Source: an uncultured Pelagibacteraceae bacterium
GTDB lineage: Bacteria > Pseudomonadota > Alphaproteobacteria > Pelagibacterales > Pelagibacteraceae
Assembly (NCBI GenBank): GCA_902524945.1
Contig: CABZFF010000002.1
Coordinates: 1-64,000, forward strand
Length of the DNA: 64,000 bases
Direction of reading: 5' to 3'
Shown here: positions 42,846-51,835 of the stretch, one piece after another
How the letters are laid out: each line of letters starts with the position of its first letter
Numbering within the stretch: position 1 is the stretch's first letter
Program-made: the position numbers and the translations under genes
Notes under the pieces: model-generated
Database searches by the model: none
The model's input: the letters and a program-made list of their open reading frames with translations, nothing else
What the model was told of the DNA's origin: nothing

Positions 42846-43560
42846 AAAAGTATTAATAACAGGAGCAACAGGTGGAATAGGGAGCTTCTTAGTTGAAAAA
42901 TTTGATAATTTTGGTTCCATTATTTTAGCAACAGGAACTAACCACGAGAAACTTCAAGGTCTAAAAAGTAAATTTAAAAATATAATTACAGAGAGTTTTA
43001 AGTTAGATCGGCATGAAAAAATTGAAGAATTTATTGAAAAAGTTGATAAAAAACTCGATGGTATAGACATTCTTGTAAATAATGCCGGGATTACTCTGGA
43101 CAATTTATCTATAAGACTAACACAAGAAAATTGGAAAAAAGTTTTGGATATTAATTTAACTTCAACCTTTTTAATGTGTAAGTTTGTTATCAAGAAAATG
43201 CTAAAAAAAAAATATGGAAAGATAATAAATGTTACATCTATCGTTGGACATACTGGAAACTTAGGCCAGGCCAATTACGCTGCGTCAAAAGCTGGAATTA
43301 TAGCGTTCTCAAAAAGTCTAGCGATTGAGTACGCAAAGAAAAATATAAATATTAATTGTGTCTCACCAGGTTTCATAAAAACTGAGATGACTGATAAGAT
43401 TAATGAAGAGTTTAAAAAAACATTAATAAGTAAAATTCCATCTGGGTGTCTTGGTACAGGAGAAGACGTTTCAAATTGTGTTGCTTTTTTAGCTTCCGAT
43501 ATGGCCAATTACATCAACGGCGAAACCATACATGTTAATGGTGGAATGTATATGGCTTGA
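42829..43560 (+). CDS. fabG: 3-oxoacyl-ACP reductase
   Basis: A 243-residue short-chain dehydrogenase. The NADPH-binding motif TGATGGIG is at about 10-17, NNAG near 84-87, and the catalytic Ser, Tyr and Lys are in NVTSIVG and YAASKAG. It reduces beta-ketoacyl-ACP in the elongation cycle. It lies between fabD and acpP in the conserved order. Confidence 0.96.
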   Translation: MNLKNKKVLITGATGGIGSFLVEKFDNFGSIILATGTNHEKLQGLKSKFKNIITESFKLDRHEKIEEFIEKVDKKLDGIDILVNNAGITLDNLSIRLTQENWKKVLDINLTSTFLMCKFVIKKMLKKKYGKIINVTSIVGHTGNLGQANYAASKAGIIAFSKSLAIEYAKKNININCVSPGFIKTEMTDKINEEFKKTLISKIPSGCLGTGEDVSNCVAFLASDMANYINGETIHVNGGMYMA

Positions 43561-43609
43561 CAATTCTGATTAATCATCTAATAAGAAATTATAATCATGA
43601 AAGGAATTC

Positions 43610-43849
43610 ATGTCAGAAGATATAAAAGCTAAAATTAAAAAGATAGTAGCAGATCACTTAGGTATCGAGGAAGAAAAAGTGACTGAGGAAGCAAGTTTTA
43701 TCGATGATTTAGGAGCAGATAGTTTAGATACAGTTGAATTAGTAATGGCATTTGAGGAAGAATTTGGATCAGAAATTTCTGATAGTGAAGCGGAGAAAAT
43801 CTTAACTGTTGGTGATGCAATCAAATTCATCGAAAGTAAGTCTAGCTAA
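43610..43849 (+). CDS. acpP: Acyl carrier protein
   Basis: A 79-residue acidic ACP. The phosphopantetheine attachment site is Ser38 in [20 protein letters not shown] good ribosome-binding site (AAAGGA) precedes the start. It carries acyl intermediates in fatty-acid synthesis. The usual next gene, fabF, is not found here; the following gene is gmk. Confidence 0.98.
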   Translation: MSEDIKAKIKKIVADHLGIEEEKVTEEASFIDDLGADSLDTVELVMAFEEEFGSEISDSEAEKILTVGDAIKFIESKSS

Positions 43850-43890
43850 AAAACTTATTTATTTTTTTAATGAGTAATGGAGAGAATATA

Positions 43891-44466
43891 ATGTTAATAT
43901 TATCATCTCCCTCTGGTGCTGGAAAAACGACTTTAACGAAAAAAATTCAACAAAAATATCCTAACTTCAAAATATCAGTCTCTCTTACCACAAGAACACC
44001 GCGTTCAAACGAGGTTAATGGTGTAGACTATCATTTTGTTTCGAAGAAAAAATTTGAAGAATTAATAAATAAAAATAAATTTTATGAATATGCAAAAATT
44101 TTCGGGAATTACTATGGCACATTAAAAGAAAATGTAGATAAGGTAATTAAAAATAACGATATTTTATTTGATATTGATTGGCAAGGAACAAAACAACTTT
44201 CAAAATTCAAAAATTTAAAATTAATAAAGATTTATTTAATTACGGATAACAAAGAAGAATTGAAAAATAGATTAATAAAAAGGAACCAGAATACTAATGA
44301 TGAAATAGAAAAAAGATTTAAATGTTTCGATGAGGATATCAAACATTGGTGCGATTATGATTATATTATTGTCAATAAAAATTTAGATATATGCTTTAAA
44401 CAAATAGAGAGCATAATCAGTGTATCCAAGTCAAATTTTGTTATTTCTTCTCGTACAATTCAGTAA
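43891..44466 (+). CDS. gmk: Guanylate kinase
   Basis: A 191-residue P-loop kinase from the ATG at 43891. I prefer this to the in-frame ATG at 43870 because GGAGAG at 43879-43884 gives a well-spaced ribosome-binding site and the P-loop LSSPSGAGKTT then sits at the normal N-terminal position. Other motifs are SVSLTTRTPRSNEVNGVDYHFV and the lid region. It converts GMP to GDP. Its 3' end overlaps convergent rsmA by 26 bases, the longest such overlap in the window. Confidence 0.93.
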   Translation: MLILSSPSGAGKTTLTKKIQQKYPNFKISVSLTTRTPRSNEVNGVDYHFVSKKKFEELINKNKFYEYAKIFGNYYGTLKENVDKVIKNNDILFDIDWQGTKQLSKFKNLKLIKIYLITDNKEELKNRLIKRNQNTNDEIEKRFKCFDEDIKHWCDYDYIIVNKNLDICFKQIESIISVSKSNFVISSRTIQ

Positions 44467-45220
44467 TTTTATAGTAAGTTTCAGGTTTAATTTGAGCTGG
44501 TCTTAAGTTTAATTTTAATTCTCTTAAATTTTCTATTTCATACTTATTTAAAATTTTATTGATATTTTTTCTTATCATCTTTCTTTTATTTGAAAAAAGG
44601 ATATTAGTAATTTTTTCTAAATTTTTTAAATTATCAATTTTATAATTCATATTTTTTTTCGGGAGAAAATGAACTACCATTGAAATCACCCTTGGTTTAG
44701 GAGAAAAACAATTTTCTGAAACTAAAAATTTTTTCAATACTTTTAATCTAAAATAAGTCAATATTGACAATCTCCCATAATTAGGAGATGGGAATTTACT
44801 TATAATTTTTTCACCTAACTCTTTTTGAAACATAAATATTACATCAGTGTATCCCACTGGCCAAATTTTTAATATTTTAACTAATATTTGAGAAGAAATA
44901 TTGTATGGTAAATTACCAAATATTATTGAGTGTTTTTTAAGAATATCTATGACATTAAAATTTAAAATATCATCATTATAAATTTTAACTGAATGAATCT
45001 TTGAATATTTTTTTTTCAAATATTCAAATAATTTTCTATCTTTTTCAATCAAATATAAACTTTTTGGACTTTTGTTTAAAATTTCATCGGTAAGAGCACC
45101 TTTTCCAGGCCCTATCTCTATAACATTCTTATTTTTAATGTCTGCTAAGTTTACAATCTTTTTAATTACATTTTTATCGATCAGAAAATTTTGTCCAAGC
45201 GATTTTTTAAAAAAACTCAT
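44441..45220 (-). CDS. rsmA: 16S rRNA (adenine1518/1519-N6)-dimethyltransferase
   Basis: A 259-residue KsgA-type methyltransferase. KSLGQNFLIDKNVI opens the protein, the SAM site is EIGPGKGALTDEIL near 36-49, and the catalytic motif is FGNLPYNISSQIL near 97. It dimethylates two adjacent adenines near the 3' end of 16S rRNA. Its ATG overlaps the pdxA stop (ATGA), continuing the lptF-lptG-lptD-surA-pdxA-rsmA operon. Confidence 0.96.
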   Translation of the reverse strand: MSFFKKSLGQNFLIDKNVIKKIVNLADIKNKNVIEIGPGKGALTDEILNKSPKSLYLIEKDRKLFEYLKKKYSKIHSVKIYNDDILNFNVIDILKKHSIIFGNLPYNISSQILVKILKIWPVGYTDVIFMFQKELGEKIISKFPSPNYGRLSILTYFRLKVLKKFLVSENCFSPKPRVISMVVHFLPKKNMNYKIDNLKNLEKITNILFSNKRKMIRKNINKILNKYEIENLRELKLNLRPAQIKPETYYKITELYEKK

Positions 45221-46182
45221 TTTTTAAATCTATCGATAAAATTAATACATTTGATTAAACTTCTTGGATTCGCTTTATTTTTTTTAATTAAATTTTTAGC
45301 TGTTCCGTGATCAGGTGAAACTCTTAAATACTTTAATCCTAATGTTACATTAATTGCATCAAATTTAAAAATGCTTTTGAAAGGCGCTAAAACTTGGTCA
45401 TGATACATTCCAACCAATACATCATATTTCTTGTAATCTTTTATGAAAACCGTATCAGCGATTAATGGTCCATTTATGTCAATGTTAGAATTTTTCATTT
45501 TTCTAATACTTGGTATAATTATTTTTTTTTCTTCTGAATTTTTCCTATACTCTGCATTATGAGGATTAAGGCCTAGTAATCCAATTTTAGGTTTTCTTTT
45601 CTTAACTTTTTTATACCAGTTATTAATAGTATTAACTTTACTAATTATTGTTTTTGAAACAATTTTACTTGAAATATTTTTGATATCAATGTGAGTTGTT
45701 AAAGGACTGACTGAGAGAGAATTATTGTATATCAACATAGCTTCACTGTTATCTTGTAATCCACATTTTGAAGCTAAATACTCTGTTACACCATAACCTT
45801 TTTTATTAATGAGTTTTTTATCAATTGCGCAATTTATAAGACCTGTAACATCGTTTTTTAGAGCTAATTTATGACCGAGATTTAAAGATTTTATAATAAA
45901 TTTAGTAGTAGCATTTTTAGGTGTTTTAAAAGAGTCTTTAAACTTAAAATTTATATCAATAATTTTTAGACATTTTACAGTGCTTGTGTCACTAATTTCT
46001 TTTACCTTTTTTATTCTTATATAATATTTTAATTTTTTAAATTGTTCACGAATTAAGTTGTAATTTGCTATTAAAAATATTCTTTTTTTTTGAGAGTTAT
46101 TTAGTTTTTTCCAAGTTTTATAAATTATCTCTGAATTTATACTATTTGGATCTCCGCTTAGCAAAATTATTTTATTTTTCAT
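45217..46182 (-). CDS. pdxA: 4-hydroxythreonine-4-phosphate dehydrogenase
   Basis: A 321-residue enzyme of vitamin B6 synthesis. Family motifs are GDPNSINSEI at the start, LGHKLALKNDVTGLINCAIDKK, LGLNPHNAE near 205, and GMYHDQVLAPFK near 258, which contains the metal-binding histidines. The terminal RVSPDHGTA segment is typical. It oxidises 4-phosphohydroxythreonine before ring closure by PdxJ. It overlaps surA by 11 bases upstream and rsmA by four bases downstream. Confidence 0.94.
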   Translation of the reverse strand: MKNKIILLSGDPNSINSEIIYKTWKKLNNSQKKRIFLIANYNLIREQFKKLKYYIRIKKVKEISDTSTVKCLKIIDINFKFKDSFKTPKNATTKFIIKSLNLGHKLALKNDVTGLINCAIDKKLINKKGYGVTEYLASKCGLQDNSEAMLIYNNSLSVSPLTTHIDIKNISSKIVSKTIISKVNTINNWYKKVKKRKPKIGLLGLNPHNAEYRKNSEEKKIIIPSIRKMKNSNIDINGPLIADTVFIKDYKKYDVLVGMYHDQVLAPFKSIFKFDAINVTLGLKYLRVSPDHGTAKNLIKKNKANPRSLIKCINFIDRFKK

Positions 46183-47107
46183 AATATTCTATCAAAATTG
46201 TGTTTCTTAATTTCGACAAATAGCTCCTAGAGTGTAAATTAAATAGTTCATTTTTTTTCTGGTTTATTAATCGTTCTTTTAATTTTTGTATATTAATATC
46301 TTCTACCTTTGAGATCCTTTTATCGTTTAATTTTAAAACAAGAATATTATTTTGTACTTTTATTGGAATAGAAATGTCACCAACTTCCATTTTATTTACT
46401 ATTTCAAAAATTTGCCTAGATAATGATTTTGAGTTTATCCAGCCTAAATATCCTTTTTTTTGTTTAGTAGATGAAATGCTTTTTTTGAATGCTATTGTCT
46501 CGAAACCATTTTGTTTAATTTCGTTTGATAAATTTGTAAAAATTTCATTTACAGATTTTTTTTCATCTTTTAAAATTTCAATTTCTGAAAGATTGAATTC
46601 TATAATATTTGAATTATTTTTTATAGCATTTGCGAGATCGTTATTAATAATACTTTCATCGAATTGAATTTTTTTCGAAAAAGTATTATAGATTAGTTCT
46701 TGCCATCGAGTTTCAACTTCAATTTCATTTAAAAATAACTCAAAGTCTAAATTGTTTTTTTCAAATTTTTTTTCTAGATCAAATATATTCTCTGAGGTAA
46801 TTGACTTTAAATAGTTATTAATAATTTTTTGATCCGCTTTAATGTTATACTTTTTTAATTCAATTTCTTTTAATTGTAACTGAATTAATGATTCTAACGA
46901 ACTTCTTTTTAATCTATCAATATTTTTTTGATTAATTTCTTCGTTGGTAAAAAACAATGTTCTTAGTATTTTATTTCTTATCTCATAAGTTGTAATAATT
47001 TCATTTTCGACTTTAAGAACTATTTTGTTTTCAATTTTTGCAAAAACTTTTTGAAAAAAACTTATCATACATAATGATAAGAAAATTATAAAATAAATTT
47101 TCTTCAT
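46172..47107 (-). CDS. surA: SurA-like periplasmic peptidyl-prolyl isomerase/chaperone
   Basis: A 311-residue protein with a signal peptide (about residues 1-23, ending VFA). An N-terminal SurA chaperone domain (ENKIVLKVENEIITTYEI) is followed by one parvulin-type rotamase domain near residues 170-275. E. coli SurA has two rotamase domains; a single one is common in alphaproteobacteria. It escorts outer-membrane proteins such as LptD, encoded immediately upstream in transcription, with a 4-base overlap. Similarity is modest, so the name rests partly on context. Confidence 0.85.
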   Translation of the reverse strand: MKKIYFIIFLSLCMISFFQKVFAKIENKIVLKVENEIITTYEIRNKILRTLFFTNEEINQKNIDRLKRSSLESLIQLQLKEIELKKYNIKADQKIINNYLKSITSENIFDLEKKFEKNNLDFELFLNEIEVETRWQELIYNTFSKKIQFDESIINNDLANAIKNNSNIIEFNLSEIEILKDEKKSVNEIFTNLSNEIKQNGFETIAFKKSISSTKQKKGYLGWINSKSLSRQIFEIVNKMEVGDISIPIKVQNNILVLKLNDKRISKVEDINIQKLKERLINQKKNELFNLHSRSYLSKLRNTILIEYYEK

Positions 47108-49500
47108 TGACTCATTGTTGGTGAGTTAATACTTCCAAAGGGCACCAAAGTAATTTTAAACATTATTGAATTCTCTGACTCAATTTCAGAGTCATTATAA
47201 AACTCTCTTCTATAAACTAAACCTGCTTTTAAACAATCGTTTATATATTCATAGCTTAAATTGTAATATTCTGCTGAATTAGTAATCAAGTCTCGTTTTG
47301 TCTCAAATGATATTAAACCGTTTTTTTGGTTATTATAATCAATTTTAGTTTTGAAATAATCTAAATTACCTATGTGTTTTTTCTCTTGTAAGTAACTAAA
47401 GTCAAAATCAACAGAACCAAAGTTGATTTTAGATCCTATCTCATTATAATTTAAATCATTGTAATTTTGATCTAAAGCAAAATTATAATTAATCTTAAAT
47501 TTGTTATTTAAATTTAAATTAGCTGACCCAACTAAATCAGAGAGTTTTTCATCTAAGCTTGTTTTTGAAGCCATTTTTTTATTTTCTTTTTCATTGATAA
47601 TCTGGGCTACAGAAAAATCATAACTGCTGTAATTAGTTTTCATTTTATAATCAAAACCCAAAGTGCCGCTAATTCCAGTTTCGTAATTGTTTGAATTGTC
47701 TAATCTATTCAAGCTAAACGCTTTTATCGGGTCTAGTCTAGAACCAGAGTCTTCTTTTCTCATGCTACCTGGCGACAATCTTAGCAATACTTTAGGGGTT
47801 AGTAATTGTGTTGAATTATTTATGTTTTTTTCTAAATTCAATTTAGAAAATAACCCTAAGGCACCAAAAAATTCGCTTGTGGTATCATCCTTGTATAAAT
47901 TTACATTTTTGGTTTCATAATTTATATTTCTTAAATTACCTAAGACCTTTGTGTTAAAACCTAATTGAGAATTAATATCCTTCGAACTCCAATTAAAGTC
48001 GTTTATAAAGAAATTTTCAAGTTTATTGGTTTCATAATTATGAACTTTTAAATTAGATTGGAAATCTAAATTACCGTATCTTTCACTATTGAAAAGATTT
48101 TTGTCTAAAGTAATTTCTGGCAAAATATATTCATATTTATCTTCATAATCCTCTTTTAAAGTTTCGAAAATACTGGCATTTAACCCAAAAAATAGATCAT
48201 CTTTTTCGTGAGTAAAGTCTATGGAATTTTCTAAAGTATCACTATTATAATCTACTAAGTTTGATTTAATTTTATAAAGCTTTAAATATTTATCATTAGA
48301 TGTGTTTTGAACAGACATTCTAAAAGTGTTATCAGACTCAGCTTCACCTTTAAAATTTTTTACAATTTTTGAAAAAAAATGAGATTTCTGACCGGGTTTT
48401 TTAGTTGGTGATATTTTTTTGTAGCCTTCGGTAAATCCAAAGTCTGTTAAAAAATTAAAAGTTTTAAACACTTGATGGTATTCACCCAAGAAAAGAGGAT
48501 TTTCAGACCCATAAATTCTACTGGTTAAAGTAAAGTTTTTATCTTTATTAATTGCAAAGAAATAAGGTATTGATACGCCTTCACCTAAATTCTTTGAGCT
48601 AGAAATTGACGCTGGCAGAAATCCTGATCTTCTATCTACAGTAGGGTCTGGATGTGATAATTTAGGAAAATAAAAGATTGGAATGTCATATATTTTTACA
48701 ACTGCATTATTATAGTAAATTGTTTTTTTTTTATTATCATGAAGCATTTCAGAAGCTTGGATAGACCATGGAGGACACTTATCATTTTTCCTATAATCGC
48801 AAAGAGTAAAAATACTTTTATTAAATGAGTTTTTATTCTGATTTATTTTGATAGTATTAGCAAATACTCTTGGTTTGTTTCTTTTATCAATCTTAAAATC
48901 ATTTTGGTTAAAGAAAGTCTTTATGTCTGTTCCTAGTATTTCTTTCTTTTTGGTATCTATATATATTTGAGAAAATTCGTAAGAATTATCATTCTTATCC
49001 TTTATTTTAATTAAACCAATAGATTTAAAAATATTCTTTTCGATAATATATTCAAAATTTTGTAAATAAATAAAATTATTTTCTAGGTCTTGAATAACAG
49101 ATTTTTCTTTTGAATAAATTATTCTTTTATCATTATCTAGAATTATATTTTTTCCGTTAATAACATATTTATCAGTAGTTATTATTTTTGCTGGTCCAAC
49201 TGTTTTAAAAATCTTATTTTTTTCAGAGTATTCTGCATAATTTGTTTCGATAAAATTATTTTTGTTATCTTTAGCTAAAACATTTTCTTTTATAATTAAA
49301 GTACCGTTATTTTTATCATATTTTACGTAATCGCTATTTATTGTTTTTTCTTTAGTTTTCACAACTACTTCATTTTCAAAGATAGATGTTACTTTATCTT
49401 TATCTAAAATTATATTTTTTGCTTCTATAAATACATTTTCAGCGATTGAATGGGTGCAAAATAAAAAATATAAAACAATTAAAATAAAATTATTTTTCAT
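47104..49500 (-). CDS. lptD: LPS-assembly outer-membrane protein LptD
   Basis: A 798-residue protein with a signal peptide (ending SIA, about residue 19) and an N-terminal OstA/LptA-like beta-jellyroll (about 25-200) of short beta repeats. A long C-terminal beta-barrel contains the WSIQASEMLHD, PIFYFPKLSHPDPTVDRRSGFL and GVSIPYFFAI signatures. It inserts LPS into the outer leaflet together with LptE. Placement with lptF, lptG and surA is the normal alphaproteobacterial arrangement and indicates this organism exports LPS. Confidence 0.94.
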   Translation of the reverse strand: MKNNFILIVLYFLFCTHSIAENVFIEAKNIILDKDKVTSIFENEVVVKTKEKTINSDYVKYDKNNGTLIIKENVLAKDNKNNFIETNYAEYSEKNKIFKTVGPAKIITTDKYVINGKNIILDNDKRIIYSKEKSVIQDLENNFIYLQNFEYIIEKNIFKSIGLIKIKDKNDNSYEFSQIYIDTKKKEILGTDIKTFFNQNDFKIDKRNKPRVFANTIKINQNKNSFNKSIFTLCDYRKNDKCPPWSIQASEMLHDNKKKTIYYNNAVVKIYDIPIFYFPKLSHPDPTVDRRSGFLPASISSSKNLGEGVSIPYFFAINKDKNFTLTSRIYGSENPLFLGEYHQVFKTFNFLTDFGFTEGYKKISPTKKPGQKSHFFSKIVKNFKGEAESDNTFRMSVQNTSNDKYLKLYKIKSNLVDYNSDTLENSIDFTHEKDDLFFGLNASIFETLKEDYEDKYEYILPEITLDKNLFNSERYGNLDFQSNLKVHNYETNKLENFFINDFNWSSKDINSQLGFNTKVLGNLRNINYETKNVNLYKDDTTSEFFGALGLFSKLNLEKNINNSTQLLTPKVLLRLSPGSMRKEDSGSRLDPIKAFSLNRLDNSNNYETGISGTLGFDYKMKTNYSSYDFSVAQIINEKENKKMASKTSLDEKLSDLVGSANLNLNNKFKINYNFALDQNYNDLNYNEIGSKINFGSVDFDFSYLQEKKHIGNLDYFKTKIDYNNQKNGLISFETKRDLITNSAEYYNLSYEYINDCLKAGLVYRREFYNDSEIESENSIMFKITLVPFGSINSPTMSQ

Positions 49501-50578
49501 TTATTTGAAGAACTCCTATGAATGTAAACAAACTTAAAGCTATAACTGGTGACCATATAGCAAGAACTAGAGGTATTCTATCTGTCTGACCCAAAGCTAT
49601 AGATAGATCTTTAAAATAATAAACAAAGACACTTATTATTAAGCCTAACACTATAAACTTAAGATTGTCAGACCTCTTCAAAGTGTACATTGTTACAATT
49701 GCAGCAAGAGAAGTCATTAAGAACAACAAGAAAGGCAAAGTTAGCATAGTGTGCAGGCTTTGATTGAGAAATCTTTTATTATAGCCATTATTGAGCAAAT
49801 TTTCATAGTCCGTAATAAGATCTAAAAAAGAAATTGTATCTGCGTTGTTAAAAAGACTATTTATTTTTTCATAATTATAAATAGACGTTATCTCGAAATT
49901 TTCTAAATTTCTTTTTTTAAATATTCCATCTTTAATTTTAAAAATAGTAACGTCATTCAATCTCCATCTATTAGACTCAACATTTACATTTTTTGAGAAA
50001 ATTTTTTCATCTAAATTAAAATTTTTATCAAAGTGAAATATGGTTACATCAACTAAATTAAATCCTTCAGGCCGAAGTGCTGTAATAACTCTTTGACCAT
50101 TTTTTAAGTTTTCTTTAATCCATAAACCATTCGAATTATAAGTAACTAAATGGTCAATGTCTCTAGCATATCTAGATTTAGTTTGTTCGTAATATTTTAC
50201 CATTGAAGAAGTAACCGGACTTACAATGAATAAAATAAGTAAACCAACAATAAAAGATGAACAGGCAAGAATAAAAAAAATTTTTAAATTTGAAAATCCA
50301 AAAACTTTAAGAGTTAGAAGATCTTTATTATTTCTAATTTTAACCATAAACCACATACTTGCAACAAAAATTATAAAAGGAAGTAGTTTTATTATTATAC
50401 TAGGAACAAATATGCTAGTAAGCATCAACGGCAAAAATAAATTTACTGTTTCGTTTTTAAAAAATTCAATTTCTTCAAATAAATTTAAGATTATTCCAAA
50501 TGCATAAATTACCAGAATCACTATTAAAAGCGTTTTAAGAAAGTTTCGAAGAAGATAGTAAATTAAAACTTTGTTCAT
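49490..50578 (-). CDS. lptG: LPS export system permease LptG
   Basis: A 362-residue YjgP/YjgQ permease with three N-terminal helices, a periplasmic jellyroll (about 135-265) and three C-terminal helices. I set the start at the ATG at 50578, which overlaps the lptF stop (ATGA) and gives the usual MNKVLIYYLLRNFLKT opening. A longer frame to 50665 would add 29 residues from within lptF. It pairs with LptF and LptB to extract LPS from the inner membrane. Overlaps lptD by 11 bases. Confidence 0.92.
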   Translation of the reverse strand: MNKVLIYYLLRNFLKTLLIVILVIYAFGIILNLFEEIEFFKNETVNLFLPLMLTSIFVPSIIIKLLPFIIFVASMWFMVKIRNNKDLLTLKVFGFSNLKIFFILACSSFIVGLLILFIVSPVTSSMVKYYEQTKSRYARDIDHLVTYNSNGLWIKENLKNGQRVITALRPEGFNLVDVTIFHFDKNFNLDEKIFSKNVNVESNRWRLNDVTIFKIKDGIFKKRNLENFEITSIYNYEKINSLFNNADTISFLDLITDYENLLNNGYNKRFLNQSLHTMLTLPFLLFLMTSLAAIVTMYTLKRSDNLKFIVLGLIISVFVYYFKDLSIALGQTDRIPLVLAIWSPVIALSLFTFIGVLQINEK

Positions 50579-51699
50579 GTTTTTCTCAATTCTTTTGAAA
50601 ATTTTAGTTTTAAAAATAAATAAAATGTTATCAATAAAGCAAAGGGTGTTGCAATATATAGCCATCTAAGAAAATCATTTAATCCAGTATATCTTATTAT
50701 TAGTTCTGTGAATAAAAGAATTGAAAATGAATAAATAAAAATCGAAATTTTATTCATATATATTTTTTGATTTTTAAATAAAAGAAATGAACAAATAAGT
50801 GTTATCACAGGTATATAAAACGGCATTACTAACCTTCTTATTAAAATAGGTAAAATCTCTTTATTAGAATCTTTCTTGCATATTTCCATATCTGGCCTAT
50901 CTGAAAAAAAACAACCTAATAATTTAAAGGTATTTGTTTCTTGTAATTTTGGACTTTTTATTGTTGTTGTTACCAAATCACTTAAATCGATATTGAGTTG
51001 CTCAAACTTAATAAATTCACTTTCAGTTTTATTGGTTTTTGTTGAAATGATCTGACCATTAAATAATAACATTTTTCTTAAATCAATCATTCCTTTTTCA
51101 GCTATAATAGTTGTACTGCTAGAGTCGGTACTATCACTAGATAAATTTTTTAGATTATTTCCACTGTCATGTAAAAATATATTCTCAATTTCATTATTAA
51201 TCTTTTTATCAACAATAAATGTAAAACCCTTGAATGAATCTGTAAATTGTTGAGATCTTATAGTTGGCAAAAAGGAATTAAACTGGTCTTTACTCAAAAG
51301 GTGTCTTGATTTATTAAGCGCTAGTGGAGTAAGCAAAATTGAAAAGACAATGTAAAAAATAAAAATAAATAGTGAAACGTATAAAAATAAGTTTACTACC
51401 TCAATTTTTCTTACTCCAGATGTCCACAAAATAACAAATTCACTATCGTCTAAATGTTTTAAAATAAAAATAATTAATGAAAGTAGAAATGCTAATGGGA
51501 TAAATTTAGGAGCAATTCCAAAAAGATTTAAAAATGAGTATTGAAAATAAGTAAAAACTGGGTACCCATTATCTACAATTAAATCTAAAAAATTAACCGC
51601 TCTGACTGTAAGAGCTATTAAAGATAATCCGAACAAAATAACTAAAAAAGTTTTTAGAATTTCTACAAAAAAATTGCGATAAATTTTATTATTAAGCAT
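50575..51699 (-). CDS. lptF: LPS export system permease LptF
   Basis: A 374-residue YjgP/YjgQ-family permease: LNNKIYRNFFVEILKTFLVI at the N-terminus, DLIVDNGYP after helix 1, LASKSRHLLS-like loop (ALNKSRHLLSKDQ), a periplasmic domain of about 160 residues and three C-terminal helices. It is the first gene of the lptF-lptG-lptD-surA-pdxA-rsmA run and is divergent from pepA. The ATPase LptB is not in the window. Confidence 0.92.
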   Translation of the reverse strand: MLNNKIYRNFFVEILKTFLVILFGLSLIALTVRAVNFLDLIVDNGYPVFTYFQYSFLNLFGIAPKFIPLAFLLSLIIFILKHLDDSEFVILWTSGVRKIEVVNLFLYVSLFIFIFYIVFSILLTPLALNKSRHLLSKDQFNSFLPTIRSQQFTDSFKGFTFIVDKKINNEIENIFLHDSGNNLKNLSSDSTDSSSTTIIAEKGMIDLRKMLLFNGQIISTKTNKTESEFIKFEQLNIDLSDLVTTTIKSPKLQETNTFKLLGCFFSDRPDMEICKKDSNKEILPILIRRLVMPFYIPVITLICSFLLFKNQKIYMNKISIFIYSFSILLFTELIIRYTGLNDFLRWLYIATPFALLITFYLFLKLKFSKELRKT

Positions 51700-51835
51700 A
51701 TGTTTTTTTGGTATATAAATAATTCATCCATCAAATAAATTCAACTTTTGAGTGAACAATGATAAATTTACCGTTGAAATCTAACATATTTGGTCATATA
51801 TACCATTCAAACGCTTAATTAATAATCAAATATAT
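51700..51835. promoter_or_regulatory. Divergent promoter region between lptF and pepA
   Basis: A 136-base AT-rich spacer between divergent operons. It contains a near-palindrome around GGTCATATATACC (about 51812-51824) that could include a -10 element for pepA. No RNA structure was recognised. Promoter content is inferred from gene orientation. Confidence 0.35.

Noticed and set aside
50579-50665. Extended N-terminus for LptG
   Set aside because: The added segment is encoded within the end of lptF and does not resemble the family; the ATGA overlap start gives the canonical beginning.
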